NCBI RefSeq assembly: GCF_034377145.1
Contig: NZ_CP139712.1
Coordinates: 25,081-89,080 of the forward strand
DNA: 64,000 nucleotides
Source of the DNA: Sulfitobacter sp. OXR-159
Lineage (GTDB): Bacteria; Pseudomonadota; Alphaproteobacteria; Rhodobacterales; Rhodobacteraceae
Direction of reading: 5' to 3'
In this document: piece by piece, positions 53,843 through 62,750 of the stretch
Layout: every line of letters starts with the position of its first letter
Numbering within the stretch: the stretch's first letter is position 1
Translations under genes and position numbers: made by a program
The notes under the pieces: generated by a model
Told to the model about the DNA's origin: nothing
The model's database searches: none
The model's input: the letters and a program-made list of their open reading frames with translations, nothing else

Positions 53843-54164
53843 GGCGATTCTTTCTTTGTATTGCGGGCGATCAAATAGACAGGGCTAATGTAATGACCAA
53901 TTGTTGACCCAGCGACGTTCTCGGCAACTCCCGATCACTTTCCATCTTGATGAGATCGGTCTGTTTATGAACCCCGCCACAATAACCAACCTAATGACAG
54001 AACGTGGGATGTGCACTGCTGGCTCTAATATGTGATTATCCGTTACCGCCGTCAGCCTCCATGCCGAGAGAATGCTGACCGCCACAAGCACTTTGTGGCT
54101 TTGTACGCGCTGGTTCACAATGAGCGCTGCTTATGAGTCGGTGTCGCCGGAATTTCTCGTCTTT
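53843..54164. other. Gap between the copper cluster and the mercury operon
   Basis: No frame here resembles a known family on either strand. It includes the upstream region of the membrane protein gene and the tail behind merA. No repeat or terminator was found. Confidence 0.4.
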
Positions 54165-55616
54165 TCACCCCGCGCAGCAGCTGAGTTTGGCTACATCCTT
54201 GTCGAAGGTTTGTGCGGCGAGTTTCAGCCCTTCGACCGTGGTCAAATAAGGAAAGATCGTCTCTCCGAGCGCCCGTGCGGTCATGCCGAATATCAGCGCC
54301 ATTGCCAGTGTCTGAATCGTGTCCGACCCCTCCGGTGCTGCGATCTGACCGCCCAGCAGGCGGTCGGTCTTCGCGTCGGCCACCAGCTTAATCACGCCGC
54401 GGGTATCGCGTGCAGCGACGGCGCGGGGCACGTTGTCGAGCGTGATCACACTGGTTTTGACCTTGTGCCCCGCCGCCTTGGCCTCAACCTCCGAAAGGCC
54501 GACGCCGGCCACTTGCGGGTCGGTAAACACGACCCACGGCATCGCCGCGTTGTCATAGCGCATCTGCTCCAATCCAAGGGCATTGTTGATCGCCACCTTG
54601 GCACCATAGGCCGCCATGTAGACGAACTGGTCACGGTCAGTGACATCGCCCGCGGCCCAGACGCCGGCACGCGTGGTCGCCATGTCCTGACCGACCTTGA
54701 TAGAGCCGCGTGCGTCGGTCTCGATGCCAAGCTCTTCCAATCCAAGGTTCTCGGAATTGGCGATCCGGCCGGTGGTCACAACCAGCCGTTCGGCGGTCAG
54801 ATCCTCGGTCTTGCCACCCCGTTCGACAATCAGATTGACGCCGCCCGCAGCTTTCGCGACCGAGACGTAAGCAAGACCGGTCTCGACCGCGATGTCTTCG
54901 GCCTTCAGCGCTTGCGTCAGCGCCTGGGCCACCTCCGGTTCGGCGCCCGGCAGGAGGCGCGAGCGGGTCACTAGCGTGACCTTCACCCCCAGCCTTGAAG
55001 CCATTTGCGCCAGCTCGCAGCCGATATAGCCGCCGCCCAGCACCAAGATGCTTTCGGGCCGGTCAGGCAAAGTCAATAGATCGGTGGAATCGAGGGGCTC
55101 CACTGTGTCGATCCCCTCGATCGCTGGCAGGTGGGGGCGCGAGCCGGTGGCGATCAGGACGCGCGGGGCGGATATCACCCGTCCTCCAACAGCGACGCCA
55201 CCCTCGACCAATCGCGCCGGGCCATCCTCGATATAGGTAACGCTTTTATAGGCGGGCAGCAGGTCTATATATTTCTTGTGCCGCATCTCCTCGACCAGAT
55301 CGGTGGTGCCTTGCACTACGGCACCCCAATCCACCGCATGATCACAGGGCTCGACGCCCGGGAACCGGGCGGCCGACGCGCCGCCATGCACCGCCTCTGC
55401 GGCGCGGATCATCGCCTTGGACGGCACGCAGCCGACATTCACACAGGTGCCGCCGGTGGTGCCGTGCCCGATAAGCGCCACGCGCTTTCCGGCATCGGCT
55501 GCCGTGATCGAGGCAGAAAACCCGGCCGAGCCGGCACCAACGACAATGAGATCGTAGTTGTCATCGCGGGTTTCACTGGCAGTGCAGCAATCGTCTTTCG
55601 TTACAGTTTGGTCCAT
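54165..55616 (-). CDS. merA: Mercuric reductase MerA (without NmerA domain)
   Basis: The 483-residue flavoprotein has FAD-binding GAGSAGFSASITAADAG, the redox-active TCVNVGCVPSK, NAD(P) site VLGGGYIGCELA and a C-terminal Cys pair (KLSCCAG), the features of MerA. The N-terminal HMA domain of the long form is missing; a short lead with CC (DDCCTAS) takes its place. It reduces Hg(II) to Hg(0) in the cytoplasm and is the last gene of the leftward operon. Confidence 0.9.
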   Translation of the reverse strand: MDQTVTKDDCCTASETRDDNYDLIVVGAGSAGFSASITAADAGKRVALIGHGTTGGTCVNVGCVPSKAMIRAAEAVHGGASAARFPGVEPCDHAVDWGAVVQGTTDLVEEMRHKKYIDLLPAYKSVTYIEDGPARLVEGGVAVGGRVISAPRVLIATGSRPHLPAIEGIDTVEPLDSTDLLTLPDRPESILVLGGGYIGCELAQMASRLGVKVTLVTRSRLLPGAEPEVAQALTQALKAEDIAVETGLAYVSVAKAAGGVNLIVERGGKTEDLTAERLVVTTGRIANSENLGLEELGIETDARGSIKVGQDMATTRAGVWAAGDVTDRDQFVYMAAYGAKVAINNALGLEQMRYDNAAMPWVVFTDPQVAGVGLSEVEAKAAGHKVKTSVITLDNVPRAVAARDTRGVIKLVADAKTDRLLGGQIAAPEGSDTIQTLAMALIFGMTARALGETIFPYLTTVEGLKLAAQTFDKDVAKLSCCAG

Positions 55617-55674
55617 TGGTTCTTCCTTAGCTTGCGATCGGTATCGCGACACGGCCCCGATCAATAATTTTGAA

Positions 55675-57024
55675 TCACACCATCGAACCGATGTCGGAGG
55701 CATAGCTCGGATAGGCGAAAATCATGGCCTTGATCTGGTTGGCGGTCTGCCCGGCACCCATGGCCATGGCGAAAAGATTGATCTGCTCCTCGGAGCCCGG
55801 CCCGATCAGATGCGCGCCGAGGATCTGTCCGCTGCCCTCTTCGACAAGAACCTTGAATCCGGTATGTTTCGCGCCGACGCGCAGCGACGAATACCAGTCC
55901 CCTGTCTTTTCGAAATGGGTGTCGAACTTCAGCCCCTGTTCCCTGGCCACCGCTTCCGACAAGCCCACGGTGGCCACCATCGGGAGGGTGAAGACTACCG
56001 ACGGGATCGGCGGATAATCCACGGTACGCTCGTCTTCTCCAGCCAGCAGGTTCTTGCCTGCCACACGCCCTTCGAAGGCGGACACCGGGGTCAGCTTGGG
56101 CCCACTGGCAGCGCAGTCGCCCGCGGCGAAGATCGCCGGATTGGTGGTGCGCATCGCGTCGCTCACCTTGATGCCACGGCGTGAGTATTCGACGCCGGCG
56201 GCCTCAAGGTTAAGGCGATCGATATTGGGCACCCGGCCCGTGCCATGCACCACCAGATCGCAAGTGATCGTTTCGGTGCCGTCGGGAGTTTCCACCGTGA
56301 CGGTGAATTCGTCGCCCTGCTTTTCGATCTTCGCCACCTTCGCCTTGGTGCGGAGATCGACGCCGAGCTCTTCGGTTGCCTCAACCAGCATTGCGACCAA
56401 GTCGGGATCGAAAGGACCCAAGGGGCGGTCCATCATCTCCAGCACTGTCACTTCGCGCGCGCCCGCCCGCTTGACAATATGGGCGAATTCCATGGCGATG
56501 AAGCCGCCGCCGACAAAGGCGATGCGGTTCGGTCGCTCAGGCAGTTCCAGGAATTCGGTGCTGGTGGTCAGATGCTCTTCGCCCGGGATGTTCAGCGTCA
56601 TCGGCCGCGCGCCGGTGGCGATATGAAAATGCTTCGCGGTCAGGGTCTCGCCGTTCAACTCGATCGTATTGGGGCCGGTGAACCGTGCCAGCCCATGCAA
56701 GACGTCGATCCCCGCTTTTTCCAACCCGGCTTCGATGCGCGGTGGCATAGCTTCGGTGAAGCTGCGCTTGAAGGCGATCATGTCGGGCCAGTTGACCGAA
56801 GGTTGCGCCTCCAGCCCCTTGCCTTCCATGTTTTCGGCCCATTCGACACCCTCGGTGACCGCGACCAGCATTTTCTTGGGGTCGCAGCCGCGCAGGGCGC
56901 AGGTGCCGCCATGGGGTTCGCTGTCGATGCTGGCGACGCTCCAGCCTGCATCCGCGGCCATCCGGGCGACGCCATTTCCAGCGGTGCCGCCGCCGATCAC
57001 GATGAGGTCATAGGTCTTGGTCAT
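55675..57024 (-). CDS. Mercury-operon flavoprotein disulfide reductase (glutathione-reductase-like)
   Basis: The 449-residue protein resembles MerA and glutathione reductase: GGGTAGNGVARMAADAG, redox motif TCALRGCDPKK, FVGGGFIAMEFAH and a C-terminal GSEEQINLFAMAM. It lacks the vicinal C-terminal cysteines needed for Hg(II) hand-over, so it is probably not a mercuric reductase. It may reduce a low-molecular-weight thiol. Its start overlaps the merF-like gene by 17 bases. Confidence 0.8.
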   Translation of the reverse strand: MTKTYDLIVIGGGTAGNGVARMAADAGWSVASIDSEPHGGTCALRGCDPKKMLVAVTEGVEWAENMEGKGLEAQPSVNWPDMIAFKRSFTEAMPPRIEAGLEKAGIDVLHGLARFTGPNTIELNGETLTAKHFHIATGARPMTLNIPGEEHLTTSTEFLELPERPNRIAFVGGGFIAMEFAHIVKRAGAREVTVLEMMDRPLGPFDPDLVAMLVEATEELGVDLRTKAKVAKIEKQGDEFTVTVETPDGTETITCDLVVHGTGRVPNIDRLNLEAAGVEYSRRGIKVSDAMRTTNPAIFAAGDCAASGPKLTPVSAFEGRVAGKNLLAGEDERTVDYPPIPSVVFTLPMVATVGLSEAVAREQGLKFDTHFEKTGDWYSSLRVGAKHTGFKVLVEEGSGQILGAHLIGPGSEEQINLFAMAMGAGQTANQIKAMIFAYPSYASDIGSMV

Positions 57025-57448
57025 ACCTGTTCCTTTCCTTGTGCCAGTTTCTCTTGATCCGGCTCACTGCTGAACTGCCTGATTTTCTGAGCCAGAGCGC
57101 ATATCCCGCCACCGCCAAAGCGGCGGCAACCGAGATCCGCAGAGCAAAGCGGAACTCCAGCCAGAACAGCAGAGCCGAAAGAACAACCGCCAAGCCGATG
57201 AGAAGGGCTTTCGGACTGTGCCCTGGTCTGCCGGCTTGCTGCCACAGGGCATATGCAACCGCACTCAGCGAGGCGAAGAGCATCGGGAAAAGCGCGTAGT
57301 CGAGCCAACCAACAACGGCAGAAAGTCCGACCCCGGCGACGATCAGCACCAGGAACGGCGTGAAGCAACAGATCGCCGCAAATACGCTGCCGATGAGGCC
57401 GCGCCGCAAAAGGGTCGTGGGTTCATTGTTATTGTTCATGTCTGTCAT
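57008..57448 (-). CDS. MerF-like mercury transport protein
   Basis: The 146-residue protein has two helices bracketing ICCFTPFLV (vicinal Cys in the first helix, as in MerF/MerT), then two further helices and a basic tail (RIKRNWHKERNRYD). It is longer than classical MerF (about 80), so the C-terminal helices are an addition. It moves Hg(II) across the inner membrane in the family model. Confidence 0.7.
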   Translation of the reverse strand: MTDMNNNNEPTTLLRRGLIGSVFAAICCFTPFLVLIVAGVGLSAVVGWLDYALFPMLFASLSAVAYALWQQAGRPGHSPKALLIGLAVVLSALLFWLEFRFALRISVAAALAVAGYALWLRKSGSSAVSRIKRNWHKERNRYDQDL

Positions 57449-57485
57449 GCTGTCTCCAGCTCCGAGTGCGGGTCGGTGAATGCGA

Positions 57486-57791
57486 TCAGAAATCGCCGGA
57501 CTCGACGATGTCCGCCGAATAGCCGGTGGCGCGGATTGCTTCGACGATCATGTCCTGATCGGCGGCCTCGTCATCAAAGGCGACGATGTAGGTGCCGGTG
57601 CCGAATTCCTCTCCTTCCATGAAGTCGATGATCTCGACCGAGGGAACGCCCCGCATGGCCGCCGCCACCGTGTAGGAGCAGGTCGGGCATGTCAGTTCGC
57701 CTACCCCGATATTGATGCGCTGTTCGGCGGCGCTGGCGGGGGAAGCTGCGAGAGTGCCAACGACCGCAAGGGCAAGATGGAGTGACTTCAT
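57486..57791 (-). CDS. merP: MerP-like periplasmic mercury-binding protein
   Basis: Signal peptide (residues 1-22) and an HMA fold with GELTCPTCSYTVAAAMRGV in place of the usual GMTCAAC. The C-terminal VEAIRATGYSADI is typical. Cys-Pro-Thr-Cys replaces the Ala-Ala centre, which may change Hg affinity. It delivers Hg(II) to MerT. Confidence 0.8.
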   Translation of the reverse strand: MKSLHLALAVVGTLAASPASAAEQRINIGVGELTCPTCSYTVAAAMRGVPSVEIIDFMEGEEFGTGTYIVAFDDEAADQDMIVEAIRATGYSADIVESGDF

Positions 57792-57803
57792 GGGTTCGGC
57801 CTT

Positions 57804-58211
57804 TCAGTAGGACAGAAGGTATGGGGTGAGATAGGGAAAGATCATCGCGACGGTGACGATGGCGGTGGCAATCCAAAGAATGGATCGCATGAGTTTCCGG
57901 TTCATGGGGCGCGCGCAGGTGCCATCCGCGCAGGCCTCAGTCGGGATCGGACGGTAGGCCTTGTAGAATCCATAGCCGATGCAGGCGGCACTCAGCGCGA
58001 AGGTGATCCATTTGTACTGGTAGAGAACGCCCAGCTGCGCAATGAAAACGCCGGTAACGCCGAAGCTGACCAGCACCAGCGGCAGGATGCAGCATGAGGT
58101 CATCGCCAGCGCGCCAAGCGCGCCGAGCCAGGTTGTCGTCCATGCCTTTTTGTCGGCAGCCCCTGTTTCGTCCATTGCCGTCTGCCGGTCGGCGGATGTG
58201 GTTTCAGTCAT
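57804..58211 (-). CDS. merT: MerT mercury transporter
   Basis: The 135-residue protein has three helices, with vicinal cysteines in the first (LAMTSCCILPLVLVSFG) and a second pair in the loop (ACADGTCARP), matching MerT. Operon order merT-merP-merF-flavoprotein-merA is the usual alphaproteobacterial one. The ATG at 58211 is preferred over 58223. The promoter expected upstream is separated by an insertion. Confidence 0.9.
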   Translation of the reverse strand: MTETTSADRQTAMDETGAADKKAWTTTWLGALGALAMTSCCILPLVLVSFGVTGVFIAQLGVLYQYKWITFALSAACIGYGFYKAYRPIPTEACADGTCARPMNRKLMRSILWIATAIVTVAMIFPYLTPYLLSY

Positions 58212-58259
58212 GGTTCGAATCATCCTTGCCTCAGTGATGATCTCAATCTAGGGTCTTCT

Positions 58260-59637
58260 GTGGTTGCCGCCCGTAGTGCAAGAATTTTTTGACCCTATTG
58301 GCGAGTGATCGAGTGCGGTCTTCTGTAAGGCCTCGAGATGCGGCACTTCCAAAAGCCGCGGGCCGGGATGGTGATCAGCGGATCAGGTCCAAATCTGTTG
58401 AGCGAGCTCTGAGCTCGTAGGCCCTAACTGGTTTTCCCAATCCAGATCTATTCGATCGTTTTGCCCATTCAGGTCGTCGTCTTCTTACACTCCCCTTGGC
58501 ACCGTCGCTAGCAGTTCAACAAGAGCATCATGCCGCGACTGCCAGCGCCGGATCCTTGTAATCTTCGTTCTTTGTCAGCATCGCCCAGATTTGCCGGGCC
58601 ATCTTATTGGCCAGCGCGATAGCGACCAGCATCTTGGGCTTGCGCGCCAACAATCGTGATAGCCAGCTGCCCTCCGTAATTGTGCGCCGTCCGAGCCAGC
58701 CCAGCCGCGACATTGCCCCAATGATCAAGAGACGTCTTATATCAGCTTGCCCGGCCTTGGTCATCCGCCCCAAACGTTCTTTGCCTCCCGAAGAATGTTG
58801 CTTGGGCACCAGACCCAACCAAGCCGCAAAGTCACGTCCCGTTTTGAACTGCGCCATATCAGGTCCAAACGCTTCTACAGCGATGGCCGTCAGTGGCCCA
58901 ACACCGGGCATAGTCTGAAGCCTGCGCGCCCTGTCTGACTCAGCGGCCAGCGACTCGAGTTTCGCGGTGCGTTCGTTGATACGCGCCGTTTTCTCTGCAA
59001 TCTGCGCCAGCAGGTCCAAGCACTCCTCGCGGATCAATGACAGCAAGTCGGCAGTCTTATCCTCTACAAGCGCTGTGATGCGATTAAGACTGCGTATCCC
59101 TTGAGGAAACACATGCCCATGCTCATACAACAGCGCCCGCAAGGCGTTCACATCCGCCGTCCGCTGATGCACCAGGCGTTCCCGGCCACGGAAAACTGCC
59201 GCGCGCGATTGTTGCTCGACTGTTTTAGGCTCCACGAAGCGCATCTCGGGCTGGCGAGCCGCGATGACAATCGCCTCGGCGTCGGCAGCGTCGTTTTTCT
59301 GGCGCTTCACGAACGGGCGAGCATACTGTGGCGCGATGAGTTTTACCTCATGTCCAAGCGCTTCCATCTCGCGCGCCCAATAATGTGCGCTGCCACATGC
59401 CTCGAGGATAACCAAGCTTGGCTCCTGCTTAGCCATGAACACGGGAAACTGCGTTCGCGTCAGCTTCTTGCGAAACTGAATCTCCCCCGTGTGCAGCGCC
59501 CCATGAACTTGAAAAACATTCTTTGCCAGATCGACCCCGATCATCATATCCTTCATCTCGCCGTCCTCCTCTTTGTGTGGCTTTCAACACCACGACCTTG
59601 GCACATTGCGATGCCGTCTGGGGAGGGCGGCAACCAC
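58260..59637 (-). mobile_element. IS110-family insertion sequence, about 1.38 kb
   Basis: The 13-bp perfect inverted repeats GTGGTTGCCGCCC (58260-58272) and GGGCGGCAACCAC (59625-59637) bracket one IS110 transposase. Most IS110 elements lack such ends (the IS1111 group has subterminal ones), so the exact tips are provisional. It lies between the mercury operon and its regulator. Confidence 0.7.
58528..59556 (-). CDS. IS110-family transposase
   Basis: The 342-residue protein has the N-terminal DEDD RuvC-like domain (IGVDLAKNVFQVHG, VILEACGSAHYWA, KNDAADAEAI) and the C-terminal transposase-20 domain with PGVGPLTAIAVEAFG and FAAWLGLVPKQHSSGGKERLGR. No breaks are seen. Confidence 0.9.
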   Translation of the reverse strand: MKDMMIGVDLAKNVFQVHGALHTGEIQFRKKLTRTQFPVFMAKQEPSLVILEACGSAHYWAREMEALGHEVKLIAPQYARPFVKRQKNDAADAEAIVIAARQPEMRFVEPKTVEQQSRAAVFRGRERLVHQRTADVNALRALLYEHGHVFPQGIRSLNRITALVEDKTADLLSLIREECLDLLAQIAEKTARINERTAKLESLAAESDRARRLQTMPGVGPLTAIAVEAFGPDMAQFKTGRDFAAWLGLVPKQHSSGGKERLGRMTKAGQADIRRLLIIGAMSRLGWLGRRTITEGSWLSRLLARKPKMLVAIALANKMARQIWAMLTKNEDYKDPALAVAA

Positions 59638-59642
59638 TCCAT

Positions 59643-59663
59643 CTGTAGCAGGTACAGGCTCAA
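59643..59663 (-). promoter_or_regulatory. Mer operator and -35, cut off from the mer operon
   Basis: On the minus strand TTGAGC (59658-59663) is followed by the MerR-type dyad CTGTA-cctgc-TACAG (59643-59657, read on minus). With the MerR 19-bp spacing the -10 would fall at 59633-59638, which straddles the end of the insertion sequence and now reads AGTGGT. So the original promoter for merT has lost its -10. Confidence 0.65.
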
Positions 59664-59674
59664 GAGGGTCAAAC

Positions 59675-60097
59675 GTGAAAAATCGTCACAGATCGGTGAA
59701 GGTCCTCAGGCGCGGAGATCTGGCCAGGCTGACCGGCTGCAATCTCGAGACCATTCGCTACTACGAGAACATCGGCGTTATGCCCGAGCCGCCGCGCTCC
59801 AGCAAAAACTATCGCGTCTACGATGATCGGCATGTCGCGCGCTTGTGCTTCATCATGCGCGCGCGCGAGCTTGGGTTCACGCTCGACGAAGTCCGCGATC
59901 TGCTCGCCTTGGTCGATGGCGGTGCCCAGACCTGCGGCGAGGTGCAGGGTCTGGCAAATTCGCATCTCGCCTCGGTCCGCGCCAAGATCGACGATCTCAA
60001 ACGCATCGAACGCGTGCTGTCTTCCACCGTGGCGCAATGCACCGGTGACGATGTCCCTGAATGCCCTGTGATCGACGCGCTGACGGAGGTGACCTGA
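59675..60097 (+). CDS. merR: MerR regulator
   Basis: The 140-residue protein has the MerR HTH (GCNLETIRYYENIGVMPEPPR), a coiled-coil dimer helix and Cys87, Cys122 and Cys130, three ligands spaced about as in Hg(II)-sensing MerR. A GTG start is used. Its operator lies just upstream, on the mer side, before the insertion. A Cd/Pb sensor is the alternative, but the neighbouring mer genes favour Hg. Confidence 0.85.
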   Translation: MKNRHRSVKVLRRGDLARLTGCNLETIRYYENIGVMPEPPRSSKNYRVYDDRHVARLCFIMRARELGFTLDEVRDLLALVDGGAQTCGEVQGLANSHLASVRAKIDDLKRIERVLSSTVAQCTGDDVPECPVIDALTEVT

Positions 60098-60166
60098 AGG
60101 GCCATAGTTGAGGACGCCCATGCATGTCAGCCAAGCGGACAATGGTGCCAGCGCCGTTGTTTGCGA

Positions 60167-61159
60167 TCATTCGTTCCCCGCGGAGTCCTGCGTGGTCGCC
60201 GCATGTTCGGGGACCAGATAGCGCGGCACGATCCACAGATAGGCGACCATGCCGAAGAGCTCGACGAGCGACTGGAAGACGATGACCACGGCCGCCACGT
60301 TCCACTCCGGTCCAAGCACCAGCACCAGCGGAAGTACGACGAAGGAGTTGCGGGTTCAGAGCGAGAAGATGACCGTTCGTCACCCGCTAGTGGACAATCC
60401 GGCCGCCCGCCCGGTCGCCGCACCGAGAAGTGCTGCGGCGACGAGGTAGGCGACGTAGGCGCCCGCCACCTGCGCCAAAACCGGCAGCGCATCCCGTACC
60501 GCGTCGACTTGCGAGGCCGCGATCAGGAACACCACGACAGCCAGAAGCGGAACCGGCAGCCAGGCGAGGCGATTTACGATCGCGGCCCGCTCCGGGCGCG
60601 CCTCTGCCCAACGCTCCAGCAGGAAAGCCGCTGTGAGCGGCAGCAGGACAAGCGCCGCAAAGACGGCGGCAATGCGGTCGGCGGCGAGAAGCTCAAAGAA
60701 TGCCTCGCCGAGAAAAAGCCAAAGGAAGAGCGGCAGACTGGCGAACTGAACCGCGAGGAGGATCGGTGTCGCGGACGCGGCACGCACCGCATCGCCGCGA
60801 CCGAGATGGGTGAATGTGATGAACCAGTCGGTGCAGGGCACCAGCAGCACGACAAGCACCCCGAGCCGAAGCGCAGGATCGTCAGGCAGGAACGCGATCA
60901 GCCCCCAGACCAGCAGCGGCACCAGGACGAAATTGCCGATCAACATGGTGCCGATGAAACGCCGGTCGCGCGTCGCGCGCGGCAGGTGCGCTAGCGGCAT
61001 CTGAGCGAAGGTAGTGAAAAGCATAAGCCCCAACACCGGCCAAAGCAGCGCCTCGAACACCCCCGAGATACCGGGGGCGAGCGAGCCCAAGACCAGACCG
61101 GAAAGGATGGCAGCGAGGTAGATCCAGGCTTGATGGCGTTCGAGATTTTGCAGCTTCAT
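60167..61159 (-). pseudogene. Arsenite permease-like (bile acid:Na+ symporter family) gene with two TGA codons
   Basis: From 61159 the frame encodes an ACR3-like/BASS membrane protein (GLVLGSLAPGISGVFEALLWP, PCTDWFITFTHLG). It is interrupted by TGA at 60380-60382 and 60356-60358 but stays in the same frame to 60167, with a well-conserved end (RNSFVVLPLVLVLGPEWN). The stops fall at positions where relatives have ordinary residues, within the motif RTVIFSLGTRNSF. Arsenite export by relatives makes an arsenic role likely for the ancestor. Confidence 0.7.
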
Positions 61160-61266
61160 GTCCTGCCCCTGCTCTTTCCGAAGGCGATTTTCAAGAAGAC
61201 ATCACTCGACATGCCATTGCGACAACGGCTCGTTCGTCGCTTGGAGCGTTGTATGGTCTGTCCGGT

Positions 61267-61360
61267 TTATACCCGCAGACCGGTCACGACCCAGTCGACA
61301 ATGCTTTCATGGTAGTTGGGGACGTGGCGATAGCCGAATTGTCTCAGCCGATCAGCCGAA
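61267..61360 (-). pseudogene. C-terminal scrap of an NAD(P)-dependent oxidoreductase
   Basis: The minus strand reads RLRQFGYRHVPNYHESIVDW then VVTGLRV and stops at 61267, like the end of short-chain/epimerase-type proteins. Only about 30 codons remain. The rest of 61160-61456 has no recognisable feature. Confidence 0.3.
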
Positions 61361-61456
61361 CTCTTTGACCTCGAGCATCTGCAAAACGGTGCTCCTCACC
61401 GTTTCAGCCGTGCTGCGGATAGACGCAACATCGGCGCGCACAGATCGCTTCGACAA

Positions 61457-62524
61457 TCAGTTTGTGGCGCGCCACATTCGGAACCGTCCTTGCCCTGTTA
61501 GCTCGCGGACCAGATCCCGCGCTTCCATCCAGGCGAGGTTGCGCTGGACAGCGGCGCGGCTGGCTCCGGTCAGGGCCTCGGCCATAGGGGCAGAGACCAG
61601 GGGCCATTCGGTCAGCACTCCGCGCAGGGCTGGCGGCGTCTTGCCCGAGAGTGGGGTCATCTCGGCTTCCGCCAGCGCCGACCATGTCTCGATATCGTCG
61701 AGGTGCCGCATCGCGGTCAGGCAGGCCGTTTCCATTTTCTCGAGCCCGCGCGCCAAACGTTCAGCCGGGGGGCCGCCGGCGCGCAGCGCCCCCGCCCCAC
61801 CCATGGCCAGGGGTGCGAATATTGCCCCCTCGCCCTCATGCGCGGCAATGCGCGACGCCGTGACCGCCGCTTCCATTCGGTTGCTCTGCTGTCCGAGGCC
61901 CGCGAGGCTCCAGAGGTGAAACCCCATGCAGGCACGCGTGATCGGGTGCAGGTCGGCGGCTTGCGCCATCAGGTCAAGCCACCCGCCCGCGCGATCCGCG
62001 AAGGGCTCGGCTTCATCCACCATGTTCTCGGGGTCACGGCGATCGAGGAAGGCGGACAGGTCCACGTCTGGGCCGGGACCGCCTGTAAGACGCCGCACCG
62101 CCCATCCGACACGCGCAAGCGCTGCGGTGTCGTCCTGCACGCCGGACAAGCGCATGGATATCCAGAGCGCCAGCCGATCCGGGCCAATTCGGTCGCCTGC
62201 AAACCAGCTGAGGTCTGCCGCCTCGATCAACGCAAGCCTGTGCCGCCAGCCTTCCGGGCCACGCTTCAGACGGTCGTCTAGCGCCCCGATCCGGCCGGCC
62301 ACACGGGCAAGGCGGGCAGCATGGCCCGCCTCGGCACGTCGCCAATCGTCAAGAACAGCGGTCTCACGCACTTCGGCCCTAGGTCCGGGCGGCAGATAAT
62401 GCGGCTCCTCTTCCATCGGACCGGGCAGGAACCACAGGTCGTCCTCAGAAGTCTCTTCAAGCTCCTCCGCATCCTCAAGAGGATCATCAAAAATATTATA
62501 CTTTATACATGCTTGAGGCTCCAT
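61457..62524 (-). CDS. DUF1612/HTH (RHE_PE00001-type) protein
   Basis: About 355 residues. The middle (GWRHRLALIEAADLSWFAGD, ALWISMRLSGVQDD, ALARVGWAVRRL) fits DUF1612, and the C-terminus has an HTH (MAEALTGASRAAVQRNLAWMEARDLV). Such proteins are common on alphaproteobacterial plasmids and are presumed regulators. I choose ATG 62524 because an inverted repeat covers the upstream ATG at 62542. Confidence 0.65.
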   Translation of the reverse strand: MEPQACIKYNIFDDPLEDAEELEETSEDDLWFLPGPMEEEPHYLPPGPRAEVRETAVLDDWRRAEAGHAARLARVAGRIGALDDRLKRGPEGWRHRLALIEAADLSWFAGDRIGPDRLALWISMRLSGVQDDTAALARVGWAVRRLTGGPGPDVDLSAFLDRRDPENMVDEAEPFADRAGGWLDLMAQAADLHPITRACMGFHLWSLAGLGQQSNRMEAAVTASRIAAHEGEGAIFAPLAMGGAGALRAGGPPAERLARGLEKMETACLTAMRHLDDIETWSALAEAEMTPLSGKTPPALRGVLTEWPLVSAPMAEALTGASRAAVQRNLAWMEARDLVRELTGQGRFRMWRATN

Positions 62525-62527
62525 ATG

Positions 62528-62549
62528 TGCAAAATATGGCATTTTTGCA
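62528..62549. promoter_or_regulatory. Inverted repeat just upstream of the DUF1612/HTH gene
   Basis: TGCAAAA and TTTTGCA, 8 bases apart, sit next to the start codon and could be an operator for the HTH protein itself. Confidence 0.4.
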
Positions 62550-62701
62550 TTTTACCCAAGGGTTTTGTCAGGGTGCGCCTGCACACTTTATATAGCACGT
62601 GCGCGCAATGGTCTGCGAGAGCTCGCTGATCGCGCTCAGCGTAAGGGAACCAAGGGCTTTGGACTGAACAGCCCCACAGAGCCGGCACTTGCATTCGCTT
62701 A

Positions 62702-62749
62702 CAAACGGTCGTTTAGTAGCGATACCTGAAATTGCAAACGGCCTGTTTT
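62702..62749. promoter_or_regulatory. Putative recombinase-binding repeats
   Basis: CAAACGG occurs at 62702-62708 and 62735-62741, 33 bp apart (three helical turns), each followed by a TTT-containing arm (AAACGGtcGTTT and AAACGGccTGTTT). Directly before the resolvase gene, these look like resolution-site half-sites. Confidence 0.4.
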
Positions 62750-62750
62750 C

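Noticed and set aside
53885..54118. 77-codon leftward frame in the gap before merA
   Set aside because: No family resemblance, no ribosome-binding site and coding bias unlike neighbours.
54072..54974. 300-codon rightward frame across merA
   Set aside because: It is antisense to merA, whose FAD, NAD and Cys motifs are complete.
60358..60380. Selenocysteine recoding at the two TGA codons of the arsenite-permease-like gene
   Set aside because: Relatives have no Cys or Sec there and no hairpin of SECIS type follows; nonsense mutation is simpler.
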